Assembly: GCF_014297575.1 (NCBI RefSeq)
Contig: NZ_CP060412.1
Coordinates: forward strand, 4,464,001 to 4,528,000
From: Dyella telluris
GTDB taxonomy: Bacteria; Pseudomonadota; Gammaproteobacteria; Xanthomonadales; Rhodanobacteraceae
Length of the DNA: 64,000 nucleotides
Direction of reading: 5' to 3'
Below are positions 8,202 to 15,394 of the stretch, one piece after another. The notes under the pieces were generated by a model that did not search any database, had not been told where the DNA came from, and saw only the letters and a list, made by a program, of their open reading frames with translations. The translations under genes were made by a program, and so were the position numbers. Numbering within the stretch: position 1 is the stretch's first letter; each line of letters begins with the position of its first letter.

Positions 8202-9548
8202 ATGAGAAGGTCCATTGCAACGCGAATCCTGTCCGTCGCCCTGGCGGGTCTTTCTTTCGGCGGGATGGCGCAGACGGTAGCGACCAAGCCCGAACCTTCG
8301 GCAGCAGAAGTGCAACGGATGCAATGGTTCAAGGATGCCAAGCTCGGCATCTTCATCCATTGGGGTATCTATGCGGTGGATGGCATCGACGAGTCGTGGT
8401 CGTTCTTCAACGGCAAGATCAGCTATCCCGATTACATGAAGCAGGAGCACGGCTTCACGGCCGCGCATTACGACCCGCAGGCGTGGGCCGACCTGATCAA
8501 GCGCAGCGGTGCCCGCTATGCGGTACTCACCACGCGGCATCACGACGGCGTGGCGCTGTGGGATTCCAAGCAGGGTATCAACGTGGTGAAGGACACGCCC
8601 GCCGGGCGCGACCTGGTGGGGCCGTTCGTGCAGGCGCTGCGCAAGGATGACCTGAAAGTCGGGCTTTATTATTCGCTGGCCGACTGGTCCTCACCGGATT
8701 ACGACGTCTTCACCCGCAAGGAGAAGCGCTACAGCAAGGACCCGGTGCGTTGGCAGCGATTCCTCGGCTACTACCAGGGCCAGCTGCGCGAGCTGTCGGA
8801 ACGCTACCGGCCGGACTTGTGGTGGTTTGATGGCGACTGGGAACACAGTGCTGCCGAATGGCAGGCCGACAAGACGCGCGACATGCTGCGCAGTTACAAC
8901 CCGGGGGTGGTGATCAATTCGCGGCTGCCCGGCAATGGCGATTACGCCACGCCCGAGCAGGGTCCGCCGATCACGCCACCCGCGGCGCGCTACTGGGAGT
9001 TGTGCCTGACCACCAACGACTCCTGGGGTTATCAGCAGCGCGACAAGAACTTCAAGACGCCGACGCAGGTGATTGGCCTGTTCGTGGACACCATCGGCAT
9101 GGGTGGCAACCTGCTGCTCGACATTGGCGCCCGCGCCGACGGCACCATTCCGCAGGAGCAGGTGGATATCCTCACCGCACTGGGTCAGTGGATCCAGCGA
9201 TATCCCGAGGCGATCTACGGCAGCAGCGCAGGCGTACCGAAGGATTATTACGCCGGGTCGAGCACCGTTTCGGCGGATCAGCGCACCCTGTATCTGTTCG
9301 TCAATGGCAAGCCGAATGGCCCGGTGCTGTTGAAGGGCCTGATGAACAAGGTGGTGGATGCCCGTCTGCTTGGCAGCACGGGCAGCCTCAAGACCCAGTT
9401 GATCGGCAACAGCGTGAACATTCCGGGCCTGCTTTACATCGACCTTGCCGGCCAGGCACTGGATCCGCAGATGAGCGTGATTGCACTGAAGTTGGACGGC
9501 CCGCTCAAGCTCTTCAAGAAGCCGTACGACAAGACGACGGAAAGCTGA
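8202..9548 (+). CDS. Alpha-L-fucosidase, GH29 subfamily A type
   Basis: A 448-residue exported fucosidase. ATG 8202 follows ACGGAG and starts a signal peptide (MRRSIATRILSVALAGLSFG, cleavage near MAQ). The GH29 barrel carries the family-A signatures KLGIFIHWGIYAV, TTRHHDGVALWDS, GLYYSLADW and LWWFDGDWEHSA; Asp210 in WWFDGDW is the likely nucleophile. GGNLLLDIGARADG closes the barrel, and a small beta-sandwich follows. Subfamily A enzymes tend to have broad linkage tolerance, so this one complements the more specific subfamily-B-like fucosidase at the other end of the locus. It is not closely similar to that paralogue outside the catalytic motifs. Confidence 0.93.
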   Translation: MRRSIATRILSVALAGLSFGGMAQTVATKPEPSAAEVQRMQWFKDAKLGIFIHWGIYAVDGIDESWSFFNGKISYPDYMKQEHGFTAAHYDPQAWADLIKRSGARYAVLTTRHHDGVALWDSKQGINVVKDTPAGRDLVGPFVQALRKDDLKVGLYYSLADWSSPDYDVFTRKEKRYSKDPVRWQRFLGYYQGQLRELSERYRPDLWWFDGDWEHSAAEWQADKTRDMLRSYNPGVVINSRLPGNGDYATPEQGPPITPPAARYWELCLTTNDSWGYQQRDKNFKTPTQVIGLFVDTIGMGGNLLLDIGARADGTIPQEQVDILTALGQWIQRYPEAIYGSSAGVPKDYYAGSSTVSADQRTLYLFVNGKPNGPVLLKGLMNKVVDARLLGSTGSLKTQLIGNSVNIPGLLYIDLAGQALDPQMSVIALKLDGPLKLFKKPYDKTTES

Positions 9549-9554
9549 CCCATT

Positions 9555-9584
9555 GCCGGCGGCATGCGTGGTCGCCGGCGTTTT
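9555..9584 (+). terminator. Intrinsic terminator or attenuator after the fucosidase
   Basis: GCCGGCG (9555-9561) pairs with CGCCGGC (9573-9579) and is followed by G and TTTT (9581-9584). It starts 7 nt after the fucosidase stop and about 40 nt before the hexosaminidase ATG, so it may reduce rather than abolish read-through. Confidence 0.55.
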
Positions 9585-9623
9585 GACGACACTGCGAAAA
9601 CGCAGGGGAGTGCTTGCTGCCTC

Positions 9624-11210
9624 ATGTGGAAAAGCTCAGTTCTGTTGATGGGCGGCCTGGGCCTGTGCCTGGTCGCCGCGAGCGGCGCAGCCGAAGAGGC
9701 GACCTCCGTGGCCCGTGGCGTAGCGCGTGCCAATCCCGCGCCACTGGTCATGCCGAGCCTTCGGGACTGGAAGGGCGGGGAGGGGCGCTGGACGTTGGGG
9801 CCACACGCCCGGCTGCTGATTGATCCTGCCCATGCGGAAGCGCTGAAGCCTGTTGCTGCCCGGTTGGCGGAAGACATGCAGTCACTGGTTGGCTTGAAGG
9901 TCACGGTGTCGACGGGAGACCAGCCCGGGGTGCAGGACATCGTCATGCGCCTGGAATCCTGCGGTGGCGCTTCATCGCAGATCGGGCGGGAAGGGTACAC
10001 GCTCGATATCGGCACAAATGTCACCGTGTGCGCGAACACGGGCGTGGGCGCGTTCTACGCAGGCCGTACACTGCTGCAGATGCTGGTGCTGCGGGACCCT
10101 GCAGGCAGGGAGCCGCTGGAACTTCCGCGTGGACGTGCCGTGGACGTTCCACGCTATCGCGAGCGGTCGGTGATGATGGATGTCGGCAGGAAATTCGCCG
10201 ACGTCACGTTCCTGCAGAATTACATGCGCTTCATGGGCTGGTACAAGCTCAACACGCTGCATCTGCATCTCAACGACCAGGTGCTGAGCGACGACAAGAA
10301 GTCATGGCTGAGTCGTGACTTCCGCCTGAAGAGCGACAATCCTGCCTTTGCCAAACTGGTGCCGGTCGATGGCCAATACTACACGCGCAAGGATTGGGAT
10401 GCGCTGGAGCAGACTGCGGCCGCCAACGGCGTAACCATCGTTCCGGAGATTGATACCCCGGGTCATTCAGGCGCCTTTGTGCTGGCGCGGCCGGACCTGG
10501 CTTATCCCGGTGACCAGCCGGCCGGCGGCACGCTCGATCCATCCAATCCGCATGCATTGGAGTACATCGAGTCGGTCTTCACCGAGTTCCTCCCATGGTT
10601 TCGTTCCAGCGTCATCCATGTCGGCGGTGACGAGGTCAACGTCAATGGTGGCAAGGTCAGCCTGACGGCGCAGATCGACTACCTCAACAAGCTCGGGCGC
10701 TTCCTGCAGCAACGCGGCAAGCAGGTGGAGATCTGGGGCAGTGCCGACATGGCGGCCGGGCTCGACAAGTCCTTCGTCATCCAGCGCTGGATCAACTGGG
10801 GCGACGAAGCGAAGATCGACTGGAGCGATCGCGGCTTCACCTGGGTCGAGTCCTTCGGCGACTGGTACGTGGTTACCTTCGGGCCGGCCTATTTCAACCC
10901 GAACGGTTTGCACGGCGATGCACTCTACGATGGCTGGGCGAAACACCTGCCAGCCAACACCTCCGTGAACCATGGCCCGGTCGGCGGGCAGATCGCCGTG
11001 TGGAACGACAAGGGCACGCTGGATTACGACTACGCCACCACCGTCAACCGCCTGTTGAAAGATGCCGTGCCTGCCGCTGGGCAGTTGTTCTGGAGTGGAC
11101 AGGCCAGCGATGCCGCCGGCAAGCCGCTCGGCTACGGGGCGTTGCGACAGAGCGTGGTACGTCTCCAGTACGGGCCGGATGTGCACATGTTCAACGACGC
11201 GCCACTCTGA
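9624..11210 (+). CDS. Beta-N-acetylhexosaminidase, GH20
   Basis: A 528-residue exported enzyme that should release terminal beta-GlcNAc or GalNAc by substrate-assisted catalysis. ATG 9624 is preceded by AGGGGAG at 9604-9610, rather far, and begins a hydrophobic signal (SSVLLMGGLGLCLVAASGA). The GH20b-like N-terminal domain spans about residues 40-165. The catalytic barrel follows with RSVMMDVGRKF, LNTLHLHLNDQ, VPEIDTPGHSGAF and HVGGDEVNVNGG. Asp336-Glu337 in GGDEV are the canonical catalytic pair. Its place after two fucosidases and a TonB importer suggests it trims GlcNAc exposed after defucosylation. Confidence 0.93.
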   Translation: MWKSSVLLMGGLGLCLVAASGAAEEATSVARGVARANPAPLVMPSLRDWKGGEGRWTLGPHARLLIDPAHAEALKPVAARLAEDMQSLVGLKVTVSTGDQPGVQDIVMRLESCGGASSQIGREGYTLDIGTNVTVCANTGVGAFYAGRTLLQMLVLRDPAGREPLELPRGRAVDVPRYRERSVMMDVGRKFADVTFLQNYMRFMGWYKLNTLHLHLNDQVLSDDKKSWLSRDFRLKSDNPAFAKLVPVDGQYYTRKDWDALEQTAAANGVTIVPEIDTPGHSGAFVLARPDLAYPGDQPAGGTLDPSNPHALEYIESVFTEFLPWFRSSVIHVGGDEVNVNGGKVSLTAQIDYLNKLGRFLQQRGKQVEIWGSADMAAGLDKSFVIQRWINWGDEAKIDWSDRGFTWVESFGDWYVVTFGPAYFNPNGLHGDALYDGWAKHLPANTSVNHGPVGGQIAVWNDKGTLDYDYATTVNRLLKDAVPAAGQLFWSGQASDAAGKPLGYGALRQSVVRLQYGPDVHMFNDAPL

Positions 11211-11281
11211 CTGGCTGGTGTTCCCCACGTTGCGTCGGGCCAGGACGGGTTCGAGGCAGTTCGCGCGGATAGAGGGCGCCG

Positions 11282-11310
11282 TGCACGCCGGGCGTGGAGC
11301 ACGGCGTGCA
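11282..11310. terminator. Hairpin between convergent hexosaminidase and chemoreceptor genes
   Basis: TGCACGCC (11282-11289) and GGCGTGCA (11303-11310) form an 8-bp stem; an alternative overlapping pairing (GCCGTGC with GCACGGC) also exists. It sits between the stop codons of two converging genes and is a plausible two-way terminator without a U-tract. Confidence 0.45.
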
Positions 11311-11360
11311 GCGGAGCGCCTCGCGTCGAACAGGCGGCGCAGGCGGGTCGCCCGGATGAC

Positions 11361-12902
11361 TTACCCCAGGCGGAACACGCCAACGGAACGGCGAAGGTCG
11401 GTCGTCTGCGATTCCAGGGATTTGGCAGCAGCGGCTGCCTCTTCGACCAGTGCGGCATTCTGCTGGGTCACGCTTTCCATCTGACCCACGGCGCGGTCAA
11501 TTTCCACGGCCACGTTGCCCTGTCGCTCGGAGGCCTGGCGGATGTCGGCCATGATGGTGGTGACACGACCCACGGCATTCTGGATATCCGTCATCGCCGA
11601 ACCGGCTTCGTTGACATACTCCACGCCGGAGCTGATCTGTTCAACCGAATGCTGGATCAACCCCTTGATCTGCTTTGCGGCTTCCGATTAGCGCTGGGCA
11701 AGCGACCGCACTTCGGTGGCAACCACGGTGAAACCGCGCCCTTGTTCGCCGGCGCGAGCGGCCTCGACCGCTGCGTTGAGAGCGAGGATATTGGTCTGGA
11801 AGGCGATGCCTTCGATCAGGCTGACGATCTGCGTGATCTTGCCGGAGCTCTGGTTGATGCCGTCCATGGTATCGACCGCACGGGAGACCACGGTGTTGCC
11901 GCGCTCCGCGGCTTCCGCCGCATGGCCGACCAGCAGGTTCGCCTGGCGGGCATGTTCGGCATTGGCCGTTGCTGCCGTGGTCAGTTGATTCATGCTGGCC
12001 ACCGTTTCGGAGATCGAAGCGGCCTGTTCCTCGGTGCGTTGTGAAAGGTCGAGGTTGCCCGCGGCAATCTGGTGAGTCGCGGTGGCGCTGATGTCGATGG
12101 ACTGCTTGATACTGCCGATGGTTTGGGTGAGCTGATCGCGCATGCGCTGCATGGCATGCATGAGGCTTGATTCATCACCCTTGCGCGTGTTCACCGTAAC
12201 GCTCAGGTCATTGTCGGCAATACGATTGGCAACCGACAGGGCGTCACCCGGCTCGCCCCCCAGGGTCTTCAGGATGCCGCGATTGATCACGGTGACGACC
12301 GCCGACAGAAAGACGGCCAACGCCCCCAGCAGTGCCAGGCTGTGCAGCAGCGACTGGTGGAACGATGCATCGATGTCGTCGATATAGGCGCCCGTCTGGA
12401 AATACCAGCCCCAGGGTGCATACCCCATGTTGAACGCTACTTTGGGGAAAGCCTCCGAACCGCCGGGACGGGGGAACGAGTAATAGTTGAAGCCACGGCC
12501 ATCCTTGTCGACCAGGCCCTTGCCGTCGCGATACAGGTGCACGCCGTTGGGATCGGCGAACTCCGTCGTGCTCTTGCCGACCATTTCAGGCTTGGTGGCG
12601 TGCATGATGACGGTCTGATTGTCGAACGCCGTGAAGTAGCCGCTTTCGCCATAACGGAAGTTCTTGAGCATCTGCAGTGCTTTTTGCTTCGCCGTGTCCA
12701 ACGGAACATGGTCCGCTGCCGCCTGTTCGGCCAGGCTTTTTACAGCCGCGTCTGCCAGCTCGGTGGCGTGCTTCAGATCTGACTTGCGCTCCTCAAGTCG
12801 AATCGATCGCGTCACATAAGCGCTATACACCGAGACGCTGGCCAGGCTGATCAGGCTGAGCACAAGCGGAAGCCAGAGCTTTTGTGCAAAGGTCAATTTC
12901 AT
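11361..12902 (-). pseudogene. Methyl-accepting chemotaxis protein interrupted by an in-frame TAA
   Basis: Read through, this encodes a 513-codon transmembrane chemoreceptor: TM1 (about residues 9-31), a periplasmic single-Cache-type domain ([25 protein letters not shown]), TM2 (about 187-210), HAMP, and the signalling coiled coil with the hairpin tip [20 protein letters not shown]. At 11688-11690 the frame meets TAA just after VRSLAQR; the same frame continues after it with SEAAKQIKGLIQ and runs to a normal receptor end. Homologues read RSAEAAKEIK here, so the stop replaces or shifts one residue without changing length. The truncated product would lose the descending helix of the hairpin and most methylation sites. 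Nonsense mutation, sequencing error or suppression are all possible. Confidence 0.85.
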
Positions 12903-13142
12903 GTCGACGACTTCTCTCGTTGAAATTCAGCTGACGGCGGTTCCATCAGGGGCTGCTTGAGCAGGTTTGACGCGACCCTCGCGGGCACGCCAGGTAGCGG
13001 GCACGGGAAAGCGGCGGACGTCATCGCCCACGCCCTTTTGCGCGGAAACAATCCCGGACGGTGGTCGCCCCGCTGCCTGATGAAGGCCGGGGAGGCGGGG
13101 CGGACCATGAGGTGGGTGGCACTCTTTAGCGTGCCGTCGACG

Positions 13143-13169
13143 TTGTCGGCCTCCGCGGGCCGAACTTTA
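13143..13169 (-). promoter_or_regulatory. FliA (sigma-28) promoter of the chemoreceptor
   Basis: On the minus strand TAAAGTTC (13169-13162), an 11-bp spacer and GCCGACAA (13150-13143) match the flagellar sigma-28 consensus TAAAGTTT-N11-GCCGATAA with one mismatch in each box and exact spacing. It reads towards the chemoreceptor start at 12902, leaving a leader of about 230 nt. Confidence 0.75.
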
Positions 13170-13242
13170 GCCGTCGACGTGGGAACCGCTTGAAGTCGTT
13201 GAGAGGTTCGCCGGGTTCCGGCATCAAGCTGGGTCCAATGGC

Positions 13243-13266
13243 AAGTCAGCTTTCGATCGAAAGCTG
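13243..13266. repeat. Perfect 24-bp palindrome
   Basis: The half-site GTCAGCTTTCGA is followed immediately by its exact reverse complement, centred between 13254 and 13255. There is no loop and no T-run, so it is better read as a protein-binding site or a cruciform-prone sequence than as a terminator. It lies about 100 bp upstream of the FliA promoter and 180 bp beyond the small lipoprotein stop. Confidence 0.6.
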
Positions 13267-13447
13267 ACCTGGGGCAGGGTCGTCAGTCCCTGCTGTCGAA
13301 GATGAGACGCAGAAGGCGGGGCCCGGCGCCAGCGTTGCGCTGGCCGCGACACCTCGTTTCGACGAGTGCGAACACATTCGTGGCATGCCTGCACAGGGTC
13401 ATGCCACGCCTGGATGGACCGGTCACCGCGGAATCCCGTGACGAGGG

Positions 13448-13723
13448 TTATTGAGCGAGCGCCCAGCCATCATCGGTCTTGACGAACCGCTGGCGCTGAA
13501 CGCCGCCAACGCCCTGGACGTCGCACTCGTAACCGTGGTCGACGGACTTGCAGCCGAGCACCTTGATGGCGTCTATCTCCCTGGCATACAGGTCCGCGGC
13601 CTGGCTGCCTCCGATCGCCGTCATCTGTTTGCGCACGGCGGCCTTCACGTCATCCGTGCTTGGGCCTGACGAACAGGCGGCGAGGGCCAGCGTGGCCAGC
13701 GCCACGGCAATCAGTCGTTTCAT
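13448..13723 (-). CDS. Small lipoprotein of unknown function
   Basis: A 91-residue protein starting at ATG 13723, which has AAGGA upstream. The N-terminus (MKRLIAVALATLALAAC) is a textbook lipoprotein signal with lipobox LAAC. The mature part contains DDVKAAVRKQMTAIGG and two further Cys residues near the middle (GCKSVDHGYECDV) that could form a disulfide, and ends in a domain with a TDDGWALAQ tail. I do not recognise the family by name. It lies 41 bp after a second lipoprotein gene on the same strand, so the two probably form an operon. Confidence 0.75.
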   Translation of the reverse strand: MKRLIAVALATLALAACSSGPSTDDVKAAVRKQMTAIGGSQAADLYAREIDAIKVLGCKSVDHGYECDVQGVGGVQRQRFVKTDDGWALAQ

Positions 13724-13764
13724 GGGAATGTCCTTGCAGGAAGAAGTTGTCGGTGGATGGGGCT

Positions 13765-14688
13765 TCAGCACGGCGACTCGCTCGACATTGCAAAACCGCC
13801 AGGTCGCACAGGTTCGGGGAGGTTCAGGGCTTTTCGTGTCGTGGAGCATTTGATGTCGATGGGCCCCAGTGCCTTGCCGCCGATCGTCAGCAGGGGCTTG
13901 CCCGTCTTGCGATCGACCGCCGTGATGGCGTCGATGCCAAAGAAGATTGTGTCGTCCCTGCTCGCGCTTGCCATGGTGGCGAGCGCATGACCTTCGTACT
14001 GGGCGTAGGCATTGATCGAGCCCTGGCCGGCGTCGCGCTGGGCCGCCAGTGCCGCTTCGATCGCCCTGGCCTCCGTTTCGTCCCTGGGTTTGTAGATGGC
14101 CTCATGGCCGGAAGCGACGCGGGGGATGCCGACAAATCGGAAACTCCAGGCGCCGTAGGGATGGCGATTGCCTACGTCCCTGAACACGCCGACAGCGGAG
14201 CGTTCATCATCCGTGGAGAAGAGCACCTTGAACCCACCGGTTGCTGCGTCATACGGAAAAACCTGTATCAGGCTTTGGGTGCGAACCGCATAGTCATGGC
14301 GTTGTTGGGCATCGCCATAAGCCTGATCCAGTTCCGACGCGTGCAGCCTGGCGATGTCGGCGCGTTTGAAGCTATCGGTTTCGGCGCGGTATTCGGGCAG
14401 GTAGTCGAAAGCAAGCCGGTCAGCATCCTTCGGCGTGACCGACCAGTAAGCCGCCCGGAACTGCCTGATCAGCCCAAGGTAGATCGGCTCAGGGATGCTT
14501 GCCTGCGAAAGGTTGATCAACTCGTAGGCCTCCAGAGGCTTGGGGGCGCGTCGATCCGGTTCTGTCGGGGTGTCGCTGGTTGTAGCTGCGGTGGTGGCGT
14601 CTGGCTGGGCCGCGGTGGACTCGTGATGGCTGCAACCAGCCAGTACGGCGACCGCAAACAGGCTGCAAAGGAGGGAAGGTCGGGTCAT
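13765..14688 (-). CDS. Lipoprotein of unknown function
   Basis: A 307-residue protein beginning at ATG 14688 (MTRPSLLCSLFAVAVLAGC), with GGAGGGAAGG-like purine-rich sequence just before it and lipobox LAGC. A Thr/Ala/Pro-rich linker (about residues 20-50) tethers a globular domain. Recognisable features are few: YELINLSQASIPEP at the domain start, a Phe/Tyr-rich central part (FRAAYWSVTPKDADRLAFDY) and IDIKCSTTRKALNLP near the end. No enzymatic motif was seen and no family is assigned with confidence. It is divergent from the sigma factor gene across 190 bp and upstream of the smaller lipoprotein in a likely two-gene operon. Confidence 0.7.
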   Translation of the reverse strand: MTRPSLLCSLFAVAVLAGCSHHESTAAQPDATTAATTSDTPTEPDRRAPKPLEAYELINLSQASIPEPIYLGLIRQFRAAYWSVTPKDADRLAFDYLPEYRAETDSFKRADIARLHASELDQAYGDAQQRHDYAVRTQSLIQVFPYDAATGGFKVLFSTDDERSAVGVFRDVGNRHPYGAWSFRFVGIPRVASGHEAIYKPRDETEARAIEAALAAQRDAGQGSINAYAQYEGHALATMASASRDDTIFFGIDAITAVDRKTGKPLLTIGGKALGPIDIKCSTTRKALNLPEPVRPGGFAMSSESPC

Positions 14689-14878
14689 GGTGATCCTCGT
14701 GTGGCGAAAGGGAAGGCAATCGAGTCGCCTTACCACCCCATACGGACTCCGTCCCTCAAAAGCGCCATGCCAGTATCGGATCTGGCACCATGTGTGCGCG
14801 GTGCCAGGCGCGCGCCGGTCATCGCTGCGCGGTGGGCGGGTCGGGTCGTGCCCCGGGCCCATTCCCGACTATGCGCTC

Positions 14879-15394
14879 ATGACGAATCATTCCACTCGCC
14901 CCCTTCCTGCCGAACTGCTTGCCACTTCCTACGAGGAACTCAAGCAGATGGCGCATTCGCGTCTGCGCAAGGGCGAGGCGCTGACCTTGCTCAACACGAC
15001 GTCCCTGGTGCACGAGGCATGGGTCCGCATGTCCAGCCGGAAAGGCCAGTGGGAGAGTCGCGCCCATTTCTTCGGCTACGCCGCACAGGCCATGCGATCA
15101 GTCGTTGTTGATGCCGCGCGTGAGCGGTCGGCATTGCGTCGCGGTGGTGACCTGCAGCAGGTCACCATGGCAACCGATCTGCCAGCGGGCACGGGCGATG
15201 CGGAGATTCTCCGTGTCCATGAGGCACTGCAAGAGCTCGAGAAGATCGATGAGCGCCTCGCTCGCGTGGTCGAGCTGCGCTACTTCGTCGGCCTGGACGA
15301 AGTGGAGGCGGCGGAGGCCTTGAATGTCTCCCGCCGCACGGTGCAGCGGGATTGGTTGAAAGCGCGCGCGCTGTTGTGGGAAACCATGGCGTGA
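14879..15394 (+). CDS. ECF-type RNA polymerase sigma factor (sigma-70_ECF family, TIGR02999-like)
   Basis: A 171-residue sigma factor with only regions 2 and 4. Region 2 spans about residues 15-90 (LVHEAWVRM, HFFGYAAQAMRSVVVDAARER) and region 4 about 115-170 (RLARVVELRYFVGLDEVEAAEAL, NVSRRTVQRDWLKARALL, the -35-binding helix-turn-helix). The segment that is usually acidic (DAEDLVQE-like) before the LVxE helix reads NTTSLVHE here, with Thr40, Thr41 and Ser42. Sigma factors lacking these acidic residues and paired with Ser/Thr kinases are known to be switched on by phosphorylation. Its stop overlaps the kinase start (GTGA), so the two are translationally coupled. ATG 14879 is the only start compatible with family length. 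Confidence 0.92.
   Translation: MTNHSTRPLPAELLATSYEELKQMAHSRLRKGEALTLLNTTSLVHEAWVRMSSRKGQWESRAHFFGYAAQAMRSVVVDAARERSALRRGGDLQQVTMATDLPAGTGDAEILRVHEALQELEKIDERLARVVELRYFVGLDEVEAAEALNVSRRTVQRDWLKARALLWETMA

Larger units (their letters stand above)
12903..13447. other. 545-bp non-coding stretch upstream of the chemoreceptor
   Basis: No gene is supported here. The stretch contains the FliA-type promoter and a 24-bp palindrome, both listed separately. The part between about 13300 and 13440 shows nothing recognisable apart from short GC-rich inverted repeats; it lies downstream of the small lipoprotein gene. Confidence 0.5.

Noticed and set aside
11361..12902. Frameshift as the cause of the chemoreceptor break
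   Set aside because: The codons on both sides of the TAA are in the same frame and align without length change, so a nonsense codon explains it better.
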